Shown here: positions 9,380 through 19,080 of the stretch, piece after piece | Position numbering within the stretch: the first letter of the stretch is position 1 | Layout of the letters: every line of letters begins with the position of its first letter | NCBI GenBank assembly: GCA_947456305.1 | Contig: CANGPN010000007.1 | Coordinates: forward strand, 1 to 64,000 | DNA from: Comamonadaceae bacterium | GTDB lineage: Bacteria; Pseudomonadota; Gammaproteobacteria; Burkholderiales; Burkholderiaceae_C | Reading direction: 5' to 3' | Length of the DNA stretch: 64,000 nucleotides | The notes under the pieces: generated by a model | Told to the model about the DNA's origin: nothing | The model's database searches: none | What the model saw: the letters and a program-made list of their open reading frames with translations, nothing else | Translations under genes and position numbers: made by a program

Positions 9380-11452
9380 ATGCATAAAGCTCGTATGGCA
9401 TTGGCTTTTGCCGTGGGTTGTTCATTTTCTTCGTTTGTTTGGGCCCAAGAATCCACAGCTGTTTTAGGTACGGTGGTTGTCACTGCTTCCAAAGAGGGTG
9501 CATTACCTGCAACTGCTGTTTTGACATCTGTGGATTTGATGGGTTCAGATCAGGTTGAAGACAAAAATGTCAAGAACAGTTGGGAGTTGTTGGGGCAGAT
9601 GCCTGGTATTTCATTGAAGTCTTGGCAGATGGGATTGGAGTCAGGTAAACCGGCGCTTCGCGGTTTCAACGGAGAAGGTTATGTGAACGGCGTCAAGTTG
9701 CTGATTGACGGTGTGCCTGCAAACACCAACAGCGGAAACATGCGGCAGTTGGACATGATTTTCCCCATGGACATCGATTACATCGAAGTGGTTCGAGGGA
9801 CCAACGACCCGCGGTATGGCCTGCACAGCATAGGTGGCAATATCAATGTGGCGACCAAGCAAGGTGGTAACTACAGTGACGCCCGTTTATCGCAAGGCAG
9901 TTGGAGCACCACGGATTTTCAAGGTGTCATTGGTCGGGAGACGGATGAGTTTTCTCAAAACTACTTTTTGGCGGTCTACAAATCGGATGGATTTCGTGAT
10001 CACTCTAGCACTGAAAAATACGGTGCAGGTGCAAAGTGGTTTTACCGCCCAACAGGCAGCGACCTTAAGCTAGGTTTGATTGTCAGAAGCTTTGACGGCA
10101 CAGCGGATGAGGCCGGCTACTTGACCCAAGCCGAATACAACGCATCACCTCTACAACACATATCTACTCGCAGCGGAGCAGATACTGACAGCCGCCAAAT
10201 GCAAAATGTCAGTGCGCATCTGGACTACGCCATTTCGTCATCCACGCATTCGTCTACCAAAATTTATTTCAGCAGTTTGACCGATGACAGAAAGATGACT
10301 TATCCGGGTGTGACCTATTCAGTCGGTTCGCAAAACAGGAATTGGAACGAAGATCACCAAGGAATATTGACCACGCTGACCTGGGACACCAGTGAGAGAT
10401 TGACATTGGAAGCTGGCTTGAATGTGGAGAAACAAAACAACCAATACCAGCGTCACTACTGGGCATCTGGCTCGGCGTACGCAGGGACCGTCAGCACTTG
10501 TACAACGTCGAGAAGCGGGGACATCAGATACAGTGAATGTTGGGATTACACCGTGGAAAACACAGGCGCGTACTTACAAGCCATATTTCGTCCGCTGGAA
10601 AATTTGAAAATCATTCCCGCCTGGCGAGTGGATCATTTCACCGGATCAACCTATGGCCACCTGAGGACAACTTCAAGCTATTCATCTCAAGGCATGACTG
10701 ACTATGGATGGATCAATCAACCTAAATTAAGCATGGTGTACAACTTGAATCCAATGAACAGTGTGTATGTTAACTGGGGTCAAACTTTCCAACTGTTAAC
10801 AGGCGGCGCTATATCTTCAGGCCCTTATGGATCCAGTCTTTCCAGCGCGTCAGTCAATACTGGTGAGGAACTGGGATTCAAGTTCAATAACGGCACCGGG
10901 CTGGATGGGCGCATTGCGGTATGGCAGCAGGATGCACCGGATGAGATTGCAAATCTTGCATCAGCCGGCACTTTTCAATGGCTAGGTTCAACCAGAAGAC
11001 GTGGTCTTGATTTGCAAATCACAAGTCAAATTTCACGATCCACCAAAGTCTGGTTGTCGCATTCTGTGCAAGAGGCCAAAATCATTTCTGGCTATACGCC
11101 TTCGCTGACTGGAAAACATATTTTCGGCACGCCTGACCAAATGTCTACTTTGGGGCTTGAACATGCTGTAGATGAAAAACTCCATATCAGCGCCCAAGGC
11201 CGGTCGCAAGGCGGTTATTACATCAATCCATTGAATACGAATGGTAAGTTTGGTGAGTATGTTCTGTTCGATGCCAGTGCCAAATACCAGGCCATTAAAA
11301 ACTTGAGTATCGATTTTCAAGTGCGAAACGTGTTCGATAAAGCTTATGCCTCTGATGTCTGGGATGAAGATCCCAAAGTGTCGACGGGAAATGCTTTTTA
11401 CTCAGCAGGCGCTCCACGATCCTGTTTTGTATCTGCAACTATCAAGTTTTAA
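9380..11452 (+). CDS. TonB-dependent outer-membrane receptor
   Basis: A 690-residue outer-membrane receptor, probably for a ferric siderophore or another metal chelate. The signal peptide reads MHKARMALAFAVGCSFSS...VWA|Q. It is followed by a TonB-box-like segment (AVLGTVVVTASK), the plug domain with the conserved LIDGVPANTNSG and VVRGTNDPRYGLHSIGG motifs, and the beta-barrel ending in a terminal Phe (ATIKF). The frame extends to 9326, but the ATG at 9380 has an AGAGG ribosome-binding site 6 bp upstream and gives a proper signal peptide. It is followed 3 bp later by a PepSY protein, as in many iron-uptake loci. Confidence 0.92.
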   Translation: MHKARMALAFAVGCSFSSFVWAQESTAVLGTVVVTASKEGALPATAVLTSVDLMGSDQVEDKNVKNSWELLGQMPGISLKSWQMGLESGKPALRGFNGEGYVNGVKLLIDGVPANTNSGNMRQLDMIFPMDIDYIEVVRGTNDPRYGLHSIGGNINVATKQGGNYSDARLSQGSWSTTDFQGVIGRETDEFSQNYFLAVYKSDGFRDHSSTEKYGAGAKWFYRPTGSDLKLGLIVRSFDGTADEAGYLTQAEYNASPLQHISTRSGADTDSRQMQNVSAHLDYAISSSTHSSTKIYFSSLTDDRKMTYPGVTYSVGSQNRNWNEDHQGILTTLTWDTSERLTLEAGLNVEKQNNQYQRHYWASGSAYAGTVSTCTTSRSGDIRYSECWDYTVENTGAYLQAIFRPLENLKIIPAWRVDHFTGSTYGHLRTTSSYSSQGMTDYGWINQPKLSMVYNLNPMNSVYVNWGQTFQLLTGGAISSGPYGSSLSSASVNTGEELGFKFNNGTGLDGRIAVWQQDAPDEIANLASAGTFQWLGSTRRRGLDLQITSQISRSTKVWLSHSVQEAKIISGYTPSLTGKHIFGTPDQMSTLGLEHAVDEKLHISAQGRSQGGYYINPLNTNGKFGEYVLFDASAKYQAIKNLSIDFQVRNVFDKAYASDVWDEDPKVSTGNAFYSAGAPRSCFVSATIKF

Positions 11453-11455
11453 GCT

Positions 11456-12613
11456 GTGAATGCCAAATATTTGCGCCGCTGTTTGTCAGCGGCACATCTT
11501 TACCTTGGTTTGGTACTTGGCGGGGTGTTTGCCTTGCTAGGGTTGACCGGGAGTTTTCTGGTTTTTTATCCAGAAATCGACCGGTTTCTTAACCCTGAAC
11601 TTCAAATCTCAAGCCGTCCTTTGTCTGAATTGAATGTTCAGGTTATGTTTGAGCGTTTACATGAGGCATTTCCTCAGCGTCAAGGTGTTTGGCGCTTGGA
11701 ACTGCCGCGTGACAGTGAGCAAGCTGTGTATGCAAGGTATTTGCGACCTGAAGAAAAATCCCCGGAGCTGTTTGCCCCTTTGGTGGTCGCCTTAGATCCA
11801 GCTTCCGGATCAGTGATCAACAGCCGTTTTTGGGGCGACTATGCCGTCACCTGGGTTTACAACTTGCATTATTCGCTGCTGGCGGGCAAAACGGGAACCG
11901 TTTGCGTCAGCTTGCTGGGGATCGCTTTGTGCCTCAGCATGTGCATAGGCATTTACTTGTGGCTTCCGCGTGGTTCAAACCGTTTAAAGAAAGCCATTCC
12001 CAAAGTTCGCAACAACAAATACCAAGCCATTTACGATTTGCACGGGTATTCAGGGGCTTATGGTCTTTGCTTGCTGTTGGTATTGACGGTCACGGGTATC
12101 GGACTGGCTACGCCTCAGTGGTTGGAGCCTATTGTGAATACTTTTTCCCATCGTGCCGTCAAGTTGGAATTCGAATCTGAAATGCCTTTGCGATCCACCA
12201 CACGCATAAGTGCAAATCAGGCTATCGCTGTGAGTCAGGTTCAAATCCCCGGTTCGCAGGTCCGCTGGATCGAGGCCCCTTCAACCGTGCAAGGTGCTTA
12301 TGTGTTGAGGCTCAAGCAAAAGGGAGAACCCAGCGACAGATTTCCAAAAACTTATCTCTGGGTCGATCAATTCAGCGGAAAGGTACTGGGTGTTCGCGAT
12401 GCCTTAAATGTCCCCGGTGGAGATGTATTTTTCGATTGGATGCACCCACTGCATAACGGTGAAGCATTGGGAATAGGCGGGCGATGGCTGGTCTTCTTTC
12501 TGGGTTTACTGCCGTTTTTTTTATGCTGTACCGGTTGGATTCGCTGGCGTCACAAAGTCAAAGCGAAAAGTCAGTCTGCCAGCAATGCCCATCTTTCATG
12601 GTCGCGCCATTGA
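11456..12613 (+). CDS. PepSY-domain integral membrane protein (iron-uptake associated)
   Basis: A 385-residue PepSY_TM-family protein of the kind paired with siderophore receptors (PiuB/FoxB-like), thought to act as an inner-membrane reductase or in siderophore processing. The N-terminal helix LYLGLVLGGVFALLGLTGSF, the LHGYSGAYGL motif with its His, two further central helices and a C-terminal helix before WIRWRHK fit the family. The likely start is GTG at 11456, 3 bp after the receptor stop. The 3' end overlaps the convergent GNAT gene by 43 bp. Confidence 0.85.
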   Translation: MNAKYLRRCLSAAHLYLGLVLGGVFALLGLTGSFLVFYPEIDRFLNPELQISSRPLSELNVQVMFERLHEAFPQRQGVWRLELPRDSEQAVYARYLRPEEKSPELFAPLVVALDPASGSVINSRFWGDYAVTWVYNLHYSLLAGKTGTVCVSLLGIALCLSMCIGIYLWLPRGSNRLKKAIPKVRNNKYQAIYDLHGYSGAYGLCLLLVLTVTGIGLATPQWLEPIVNTFSHRAVKLEFESEMPLRSTTRISANQAIAVSQVQIPGSQVRWIEAPSTVQGAYVLRLKQKGEPSDRFPKTYLWVDQFSGKVLGVRDALNVPGGDVFFDWMHPLHNGEALGIGGRWLVFFLGLLPFFLCCTGWIRWRHKVKAKSQSASNAHLSWSRH

Positions 12614-13104
12614 CCGTTCTTTTTTAAAAAGCGCGGGCTAAATCCTTCTTTATTGAAACCGCAAGACTTCAGCAGTGCAATAGAAGACAAGTTATCCGGC
12701 TGCACATTGGCTTCAAGCCTGTGTAACTTTAGGCGCTTGAATGCGATGGTGATTACTTGTTCAACGGCCTGTCGCATCAAGCCTTGTCGCAGGTGCGCTT
12801 GAAATGAGTAGTAAATCAAATAAGCATTTTTGAAATCGCCGTAAAAAATATCTCTTAACTCAACCACACCCGCCAACTCCCGCGTGTCGGTTCGTATGAC
12901 GGCCCATGCACGATCCTCAGTTGTATTCATCTCCAACACATAGTGTTGAAACGCCTTGCGGCTCAATGGCACTTGTACCCAAGGTTTGAGTAAATCCCGG
13001 CTCTCGCGCAAGCTTTGCATGAATGCGTTCTTGTCGGTCTCACGCAGCCGCCTGAGCTTGACTGGGACAGGCACCGGTGATTTGCGCTTTAAAGGTACAG
13101 GCAT
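12571..13104 (-). CDS. GNAT-family N-acetyltransferase (RimJ/RimL type)
   Basis: A 177-residue acetyltransferase. The C-terminal half has the RimJ/L pattern of beta-bulge, acetyl-CoA loop (AHLRQGLMRQAVEQVI) and RLEANVQPDNLSSIALLKSCGF, in which N-x-x-S-x-x-L-L-x-x-x-G-F is diagnostic. Members acetylate protein N termini or small molecules; the substrate is unknown here. The first 20 residues are rich in Pro, Lys and Arg. It converges on the PepSY gene with a 43-bp overlap. Confidence 0.85.
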   Translation of the reverse strand: MPVPLKRKSPVPVPVKLRRLRETDKNAFMQSLRESRDLLKPWVQVPLSRKAFQHYVLEMNTTEDRAWAVIRTDTRELAGVVELRDIFYGDFKNAYLIYYSFQAHLRQGLMRQAVEQVITIAFKRLKLHRLEANVQPDNLSSIALLKSCGFNKEGFSPRFLKKNGQWRDHERWALLAD

Positions 13105-13211
13105 TTGAGCAGTTTAAGCAGTCTTTAACTGTGCAGACTGCCGCTAAAAGCTATATATATGTATTAAATAGTGATTAATATATTGATTAAGTAATTAATT
13201 ATTAAGCATAG
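13105..13211. promoter_or_regulatory. AT-rich divergent intergenic region
   Basis: This 107-bp gap lies between the GNAT gene (minus) and the protease lipoprotein gene (plus). It contains an inverted repeat (GCAGTCT at 13118-13124 and AGACTGC at 13135-13141), then an unusually AT-rich block at about 13150-13205 with repeated ATTAA units. The block is likely to hold the promoter of the protease gene. I cannot assign -35 and -10 boxes with confidence. Confidence 0.35.
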
Positions 13212-14711
13212 ATGAAACTATTCCTCTTCGGCTGCTTGTTCGCGGCGGCTGTTTCATTATTGGCAGGGTGCAGCAGTGGCGGCGGTGGGGGTAGCACTGT
13301 CCCGTTAAAACTTGACGGACTGAGTGTGTATGACTACCAGACGGCAAGCAGTTCACAAAAACCTGTTTTGCAGGACGCCAGTTATCCAGCCGAATGGGAC
13401 AAATCCGGCAAGGTGACTCCGCCCAAGGTGTCGCCGCTGGAATCAGTCTACTCTGACGGTACTAAAGTGATCAGGGACGGTTCCGTAAACAAACCGTTTT
13501 TGCAATCCGAGTTGGCAACAGCCAAGATTCAAGACCCTAATGCAGTGGTTCGTAGCGTGAGTGAATTGGCCGCTGTGAGTACTTTGATTGGTTATCGGGC
13601 TATTGATTACGACTTGCGCTGGGGGACTCCTGACACCATGGGGCCAAGTTATGCGCAGCGATATGCCAACGGAACTTGGCAACCTGAGCAGCCGTTGAAA
13701 TTTTGGGGGCAGACATTGACTGGTTTAACTGGTCGATGCGGCTTCATATTGACTGGCACACCCTGTGTGTCGGACACAGGCCCCAGCCTTGCAGCACCCG
13801 CCCAAGACGTTCTTGACGCCTGGAATTTGGGCTGGACTGGTAAAGACGTGAATATTTTGATGGAGGATTTTCTGTATGACAAAGTAGATTTTCACGGCAC
13901 CATCACATCATTGATTGCATACCGTTATGCCCCGGGAGCAAAACTTTATGGCTTGAATTTCGGCGCTGATCAATCATCTCACTCTGTTGTCAATCTTGCA
14001 AATGAGACCTACCAAGGTGCGCCTATCAAGCTGGGGGTTGTTAACGCCAGCTATGTTGCGAACCTTGAGTTTTTGACGGGTAAGAAAACAGGATGGACTC
14101 AGGCGGAGTTGGATCAAGCCAGAATAGACAATACATACAACTCACTGCTGGTCACTAACCGGTTTCAAAATGCGTCCTACAAGGGGCAAGTCAATTACAC
14201 CGATGCTGTGATCACCAAGGCGGCGGGTAACGACGCCCTGCGGTCTGATCAGGAACCCATCAACAAGGCCTTGGCAGATATTTCTACCATCAACAGCCGT
14301 TTATTGATTGTGGGTGGACTGACCCAAGCAGGCACTACAGACAATCCCGTTGAAATTGCTTACTACAGCAACACGGCAGGAAAAGACGCAGCAGTCAGCA
14401 GCAGGTACCTGTTAGCCAGCGGTACCGTGCCCTTTGAATCCGGCGGCTTGGTGGTGAATGGCACGACGGTGCAAGCCAATTCCAATATGGGCACCTCTTA
14501 TGCGGCACCACGCGTGGCCGGCATGGTGGCCATTGTGCGCAGCAAATTTCCCAACCTGAACGCCAGCCAGACCGCGTCCATCATGCTGGACACCGCGCGG
14601 TATGACACTTTGGCTTGTTACTACACCGCTGGCGGGTGTGACAAAACCATTTATGGCAGGGGCGAAGCCAGTTTGTCCCGTGCTCTGGCTCCTGTGGGAA
14701 GGTTGCGCTGA
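13212..14711 (+). CDS. Subtilisin-like (S8) serine peptidase, lipoprotein
   Basis: A 499-residue predicted lipoprotein with lipobox LLAGC followed by a Ser/Gly-rich linker (SSGGGGG), so it should be anchored in a membrane facing the periplasm or outside. Catalytic features of S8 peptidases are visible: Ser429 in MGTSYAAPRVAG, His228 in DFHGT, the oxyanion Asn in AAGND, and a candidate Asp219 in ILMEDF. The Asp-His distance is only 9 residues, far shorter than in classical subtilisins, and the usual D-[ST]-G motif is altered. The target is unknown. The next gene starts 1 bp after its stop. Confidence 0.85.
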   Translation: MKLFLFGCLFAAAVSLLAGCSSGGGGGSTVPLKLDGLSVYDYQTASSSQKPVLQDASYPAEWDKSGKVTPPKVSPLESVYSDGTKVIRDGSVNKPFLQSELATAKIQDPNAVVRSVSELAAVSTLIGYRAIDYDLRWGTPDTMGPSYAQRYANGTWQPEQPLKFWGQTLTGLTGRCGFILTGTPCVSDTGPSLAAPAQDVLDAWNLGWTGKDVNILMEDFLYDKVDFHGTITSLIAYRYAPGAKLYGLNFGADQSSHSVVNLANETYQGAPIKLGVVNASYVANLEFLTGKKTGWTQAELDQARIDNTYNSLLVTNRFQNASYKGQVNYTDAVITKAAGNDALRSDQEPINKALADISTINSRLLIVGGLTQAGTTDNPVEIAYYSNTAGKDAAVSSRYLLASGTVPFESGGLVVNGTTVQANSNMGTSYAAPRVAGMVAIVRSKFPNLNASQTASIMLDTARYDTLACYYTAGGCDKTIYGRGEASLSRALAPVGRLR

Positions 14712-14712
14712 C

Positions 14713-15333
14713 ATGTCGGTGCTCATTCGTTGCTTACTGTGCGTGCTGTGTCAAGTTGCATGCAGCTTCAGCGCGCATGCCAGCGACGAGGAACACAGAG
14801 ACACCATCAGCCGTGTCCTCATGGCTTCATCTCAGTCCAGCACAAATTTGCTCTATCCGTTCATCACCCAGTTGTATGTGCAACGCGAGCAAGGTCAGTT
14901 CACTTTAAGCTCAGGTCAAAGTTTGATGTCCGTGTCCTCAACGGTAGCTTCCGGTTATGACGCAAGCATTGCGCACCACATAGGCGACTTTTACCAAGCC
15001 AATAATCTGCGTCAGCGCTGGGTCATGAATTACTTAGACCCGCAAACCCGTTGGTTGATCTCCTTTGGTTACGACTCAGGCACACAGGCTGACAAGCTGA
15101 GCATCGAAGCCTCTGTGTTTTTGGGGTTGGCCAAAAACATTGAACTGGCAAAGCAACACCATTTAATGTTTTCATGGGGTCAATGGTTTGGCGGCAAAGT
15201 AACCGAGCGCCCGTGTTTGGATGCGTATGACCGTGAGTATTGGTGTCCCAAGCTGATAGCGTGGACAGAACGCCCAGTCTTGGACACCTCACCCGGTAAA
15301 TACTACGAACTTAAATACCAATGGTTGTTTTAA
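14713..15333 (+). CDS. Exported, outer-membrane-like protein downstream of the S8 peptidase
   Basis: A 206-residue protein with a signal peptide (MSVLIRCLLCVLCQVACSFSAHA) and no family I recognise. The mature part is rich in alternating Tyr/Phe/Trp segments (RWVMNYLDPQTRWLISFGYD) and ends in ELKYQWLF. A C-terminal aromatic Phe is the usual outer-membrane barrel signal. The frame is open further upstream, but the ATG at 14713, 1 bp after the protease stop, gives the signal peptide. The close spacing suggests co-expression with the protease, as partner, substrate or anchor (inference). Confidence 0.65.
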   Translation: MSVLIRCLLCVLCQVACSFSAHASDEEHRDTISRVLMASSQSSTNLLYPFITQLYVQREQGQFTLSSGQSLMSVSSTVASGYDASIAHHIGDFYQANNLRQRWVMNYLDPQTRWLISFGYDSGTQADKLSIEASVFLGLAKNIELAKQHHLMFSWGQWFGGKVTERPCLDAYDREYWCPKLIAWTERPVLDTSPGKYYELKYQWLF

Positions 15334-15424
15334 TATCCGGTGTTTTCTCAATGTCATTGCGATAAATGCGGCAATGTGCGCTATCACGCTTGAAAAACCG
15401 CTGACCACCTAGAATCAAGGGCTG

Positions 15425-17767
15425 ATGAACGCCCCTATAGACGTCTCCTTTTTCAATCGCGCCGCCAAGCCCCTGACCAGTTACCGCAAGTATTGGGCGG
15501 CGCGTTTCGGCACAGCTGCGTATTTACCCATGAGTCGCGCAGAAATGGCGCAACTCGGCTGGGACAGTTGCGACATCATTCTGGTGACTGGCGACGCGTA
15601 TGTAGACCACCCCAGCTTCGGCATGGCGGTTATCGGTCGCATGTTGGAGGCGCAAGGCTTTCGCGTCGGCATCATTGCCCAGCCTGAATGGCACAGCGCC
15701 GAACCGTTTCAAGCATTGGGTCAACCCAATTTATTTTTCGGTGTGACCGCCGGCAACATGGATTCCATGATCAACCGCTACACCGCGGATCGAAAAATCC
15801 GAAGTGATGATGCCTACACGCCCGGCGGTGTCGGCGGCAAGCGACCGGATCGCAGCGTATTGGTGTACAGCCAGCGTTGCCGCGAGGCTTACCCTGCGGT
15901 GCCCATCATCATCGGTGGCATAGAAGCATCGCTTCGCCGTATTGCGCATTACGACTATTGGCAAGACAAAGTGCGTCGTTCCATTTTGATTGATGCCAAA
16001 GCCGATTTACTGCTTTACGGCAATGCGGAACGCGCATTGGTGGAAGTGGCGCACCGCATCGCTGCCAAAGAACCGATCACGCAAATTACCGATGTGCGCG
16101 GCACGGCTTATTTGGTGCGCGAAACCCCAGCCGATTGGTTTGAAATTGACTCCACCGAAGTCGACACACCCGGGCGGATTGAAGCGCATGTGAACCCGTA
16201 TTTGATGGTCAGCGACCAGGCCAAAGCGCAAGGCGAAACCTGTGCCCGCGAAGACGAGGCGCAAGCGGTGGCGGATGCAGCCACATTGAAAATCGGTAAA
16301 ACTGGCGCAACATCACCCCCCGGCTTCACCACGTCGCCTTTGCAATTCGTGCCCAACCCGGCGTTGCAGGGCAAAGGCAAACTCAAAGTACCGCCGCGCG
16401 AGCGCTCGGTCATTCGCTTACCGAGCTACGAGCAAATCAAATCGGACCCGGTGTTGTACGCGCATGCCAACCGTGTCTTGCATTTGGAAACCAACCCTGG
16501 CAATGCACGCGCCTTGGTTCAATCGCATGGCGAGGGACGCACCGCACGCGATGTGTGGATCAACCCGCCGCCCATACCGTTGACCACGGCCGAGATGGAC
16601 CATGTGTTTGATTTGCCGTATGCGCGCAGCCCGCACCCGGCATATGCAGACAAGCAAGGCGGCCACGACGGCGAAACAAAAATCCCCGCGTGGGAAATGA
16701 TTCGCTTCAGCGTCAACATCATGCGCGGCTGCTTCGGTGGTTGTACGTTTTGCTCCATCACCGAGCACGAAGGCCGCATCATTCAAAGCCGCAGCGAAGA
16801 ATCTATTCTTCGTGAAATTGAAGACATTCGCGACAAAGTGCCCGGCTTCACCGGCGTGGTCAGCGACCTAGGCGGCCCCACGGCCAACATGTACCGCATC
16901 GGTTGCAAAACACCAGAGATTGAAGCCGCGTGCCGCAAACCCAGTTGCGTATTCCCCGGCATTTGCCAAAACCTGAACACCAGTCACGCGCCGCTGATAC
17001 AGCTCTACCGCAAGGCGCGCGCACTGCGCGGTGTGAAAAAAATCCTCATCGGCTCCGGCTTGCGTTATGACTTGGCAGTGGAAAGCCCCGAGTACGTGAA
17101 AGAGTTGGTGACCCACCACGTCGGCGGTTATTTGAAGATCGCGCCCGAGCACACCGAAGGCAGTCCGCTGTCCATGATGATGAAGCCCGGCATTGGCAGC
17201 TATGAACGCTTCAAGCAAATGTTTGACAAATACAGCGCAGAAGCCGGTAAGAAGCAATATTTGATTCCGTACTTCATCGCCGCCCACCCCGGCACCCGAG
17301 ACGAAGACATGATGCATTTGGCCGTATGGTTGAAGAAAAACGGTTTTCGCGCCGACCAAGTGCAAACCTTTTACCCCAGCCCCATGGCCACCGCGACTGC
17401 CATGTACCACTCGGGCAAAAACCCGCTCAAACGGGTAGGGCGCGACAGTGAAGCCGTGGACATAGTGCGCGGTGAGAAGCGCCGCCGCTTACACAAAGCG
17501 TTTTTGCGTTACCACGACCCGAACAACTGGCCTCTGCTGCGTGAAGCGCTCAAAGCCATGGGACATGCCGATTTGATAGGCAATGGCAAACAGCATTTGA
17601 TACCGCGTTTTCAGCCACTCAACACCGAGGGCTATACCAGTAGCCGTCGCAAAAACAGCACTGCAGCGACTGCCAAAACTTCACCTGTGACGACAGGAAG
17701 AGTGAAAGCTGCGCCCGGAAAAATATTGACGCAGCACACAGGTTTGCCGCCGAGAAAACGCAAATAA
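15425..17767 (+). CDS. ygiQ: YgiQ-family radical SAM protein
   Basis: A 780-residue YgiQ-type protein (UPF0313). The N-terminal region has the cobalamin-domain-like fold ([20 protein letters not shown]), and the radical SAM centre has a Cys-x3-Cys-x2-Cys motif in [19 protein letters not shown]. Further family blocks include [22 protein letters not shown] and [16 protein letters not shown]. The reaction is not known to me, though the cluster should bind a [4Fe-4S] and SAM. The C terminus is a Lys/Arg/Thr-rich tail. It converges on the following gene with a 1-bp gap. Confidence 0.93.
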   Translation: MNAPIDVSFFNRAAKPLTSYRKYWAARFGTAAYLPMSRAEMAQLGWDSCDIILVTGDAYVDHPSFGMAVIGRMLEAQGFRVGIIAQPEWHSAEPFQALGQPNLFFGVTAGNMDSMINRYTADRKIRSDDAYTPGGVGGKRPDRSVLVYSQRCREAYPAVPIIIGGIEASLRRIAHYDYWQDKVRRSILIDAKADLLLYGNAERALVEVAHRIAAKEPITQITDVRGTAYLVRETPADWFEIDSTEVDTPGRIEAHVNPYLMVSDQAKAQGETCAREDEAQAVADAATLKIGKTGATSPPGFTTSPLQFVPNPALQGKGKLKVPPRERSVIRLPSYEQIKSDPVLYAHANRVLHLETNPGNARALVQSHGEGRTARDVWINPPPIPLTTAEMDHVFDLPYARSPHPAYADKQGGHDGETKIPAWEMIRFSVNIMRGCFGGCTFCSITEHEGRIIQSRSEESILREIEDIRDKVPGFTGVVSDLGGPTANMYRIGCKTPEIEAACRKPSCVFPGICQNLNTSHAPLIQLYRKARALRGVKKILIGSGLRYDLAVESPEYVKELVTHHVGGYLKIAPEHTEGSPLSMMMKPGIGSYERFKQMFDKYSAEAGKKQYLIPYFIAAHPGTRDEDMMHLAVWLKKNGFRADQVQTFYPSPMATATAMYHSGKNPLKRVGRDSEAVDIVRGEKRRRLHKAFLRYHDPNNWPLLREALKAMGHADLIGNGKQHLIPRFQPLNTEGYTSSRRKNSTAATAKTSPVTTGRVKAAPGKILTQHTGLPPRKRK

Positions 17768-17768
17768 A

Positions 17769-18731
17769 TCAAGCTATGGTCAGCAAAGGCAAATCGTGCG
17801 CTGTGGCCAGCGCGTCGATTTGCTTGCGAGTCAGGCCTGCAAAAAATGCACTTAGCTTCACATGTGTAGCTGGAAGCAGCATCACATCTTGCCCGGGCTT
17901 GGCGGCTTTGATGCCAGCCACTTCAGCCAAACGCGCTGCGAAATGTGGCTCTAAAGCTGCGACAGCCACACGACCTTTGATACACGCATACACCGCATAA
18001 CCTGCGTGCGCACCACCGACACTGCCTTTGGGCAGCGTCAACCCCCAATGTCGCGGCAAGGCCAGATAAGCCGCCGCGTCTTCCAAAGCCACCTCGTGAA
18101 ACACGCCTTTGCCGAGGGTGCGGCCGGGACGGGCGCGTTGCCACAGCGCTTTCAACACAGCTTCCACTGCCAGCGCAGAACCCGCCATGTCTGCAAACAA
18201 AGTGGCCGGCAAATTCAATCCATTGACCAGACCATTCGCGGCCAAGTAGGTTAAATCGTGTCCGGGAATTTCTGCACCTACACCTTTGGTGCCGACGATA
18301 CACACCTGTATCAGCGACGGGTATCTGGCGTGCAAACTGTTCCAGTCCATCCCGAGTTTTTTCAAAGCAGACGGCCTGAACGAGGTGATCAACACATCGG
18401 CTTTGGATAACAGTGCATGCAGCTTGGCCTGGCCTTTCGCGGACTTCAAATCGGCTTGCACCACCTTCACGCCCGCGTGCAAGTGCGCGTATGCATGCGG
18501 CGCGTACAGGCCCATAGGGTCGCTGGTACTGCCTTGGAGAGAACCAGCGGGCGGCAGCGGTTCCAGCTTGGTACAGGATGCGCCCATATCGGCTAAGCGC
18601 ATGACTGCAGCGGGGCCGGGCAGGTTGAGCGCGACGCTTAAGACGCGTACACCGCGCAGGCTGGTGTCGGAGGGGGTGAAGGCTTGGTTGCTAGACATGT
18701 ACTTGAAGTTGAGAGTGTGGTCAGGTGTCAT
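17769..18731 (-). CDS. CaiB/BaiF-type CoA-transferase family protein
   Basis: A 320-residue protein of the class III CoA-transferase / alpha-methylacyl-CoA racemase family. Conserved features are LRGVRVLSVALNLPGPAAVMRLADMGA near the N terminus, ADVLITSFRPSALKKLG and PSLIQVCIVG. At 320 residues it is shorter than most CaiB members (about 380-400), and the central D-x-x-x-Q-A-x-x-G motif reads HDLTYLAANGLVNG. Substrate unknown. A second in-frame ATG at 18698 is an equally possible start. Normal GC content ends here: everything upstream of its start is AT-rich island. Confidence 0.75.
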   Translation of the reverse strand: MTPDHTLNFKYMSSNQAFTPSDTSLRGVRVLSVALNLPGPAAVMRLADMGASCTKLEPLPPAGSLQGSTSDPMGLYAPHAYAHLHAGVKVVQADLKSAKGQAKLHALLSKADVLITSFRPSALKKLGMDWNSLHARYPSLIQVCIVGTKGVGAEIPGHDLTYLAANGLVNGLNLPATLFADMAGSALAVEAVLKALWQRARPGRTLGKGVFHEVALEDAAAYLALPRHWGLTLPKGSVGGAHAGYAVYACIKGRVAVAALEPHFAARLAEVAGIKAAKPGQDVMLLPATHVKLSAFFAGLTRKQIDALATAHDLPLLTIA

Positions 18732-19020
18732 GTTAAGCGGCTACTGCATACACATAGCCTTTTGCAGTGTAGGAATCAGCTTTTTAAGAATTTGTTCAAA
18801 ATAATTATCAAAAATCCTTCAAAAGCATTAGTTTTTGCTGATAAATCTATCAAATTAGATTTTTTAATACTGTTTTATTGAAATTAATGATTTAAAAAGT
18901 GATACTATATAGATTCTTGCTTTGATTTGTGTATTAAATAGTAGTCGTGAAGTGGTTTGACTATGAATCGCGAAGTAAGCACTGTTTAAAGGCCAGGTAG
19001 TTGATACCTAGTAAGAACAG

Positions 19021-19052
19021 CAATGGCTCAATCTGAAAAATTGAGGCCATTG
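19021..19052 (+). promoter_or_regulatory. RNA hairpin directly before the ops-like site
   Basis: CAATGGCTCAAT (19021-19032) pairs with ATTGAGGCCATTG (19040-19052) over 12 bp with one bulged G and a 7-nt loop. No T-run follows, so it is not a standard terminator. The GCGGTAGC element follows immediately, a position that suggests a pause or regulatory hairpin in the leader. Confidence 0.5.
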
Positions 19053-19061
19053 CGGTAGCCA
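19051..19061 (+). promoter_or_regulatory. ops/JUMPstart-like element (RfaH-type recruitment site)
   Basis: TGCGGTAGCCA matches the ops consensus GGCGGTAGYNT at 9 of 11 positions, including the whole GCGGTAG core. In enterobacteria ops elements recruit the antiterminator RfaH to long polysaccharide operons and lie just upstream of the first gene. Here the site is 19 bp before the exporter ATG. Whether this organism has an RfaH paralogue cannot be seen in the window. Confidence 0.4.
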
Positions 19062-19080
19062 TGAATAAATACTATTTAGT

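Larger units (their letters stand above)
18732..19080 (+). promoter_or_regulatory. Leader region of the AT-rich gene cluster
   Basis: This 349-bp gene-free stretch precedes the first island gene. It contains a candidate sigma70 promoter (TTGAAA at 18878-18883, 17-bp spacer, GATACT at 18901-18906), so the transcript would have a leader of about 170 nt. The leader holds a small hairpin (AGGTA 18995-18999 / TACCT 19005-19009), a strong hairpin at 19021-19052, an ops-like element at 19051-19061 and a 7-codon open frame at 19061-19084. No longer gene is visible. The layout resembles JUMPstart leaders of surface polysaccharide operons. Confidence 0.5.

Noticed and set aside
15390-15415. Promoter TTGAAA...TAGAAT before ygiQ
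   Set aside because: The spacer is only 14 bp, too short for a sigma70 promoter; no better pair was found.
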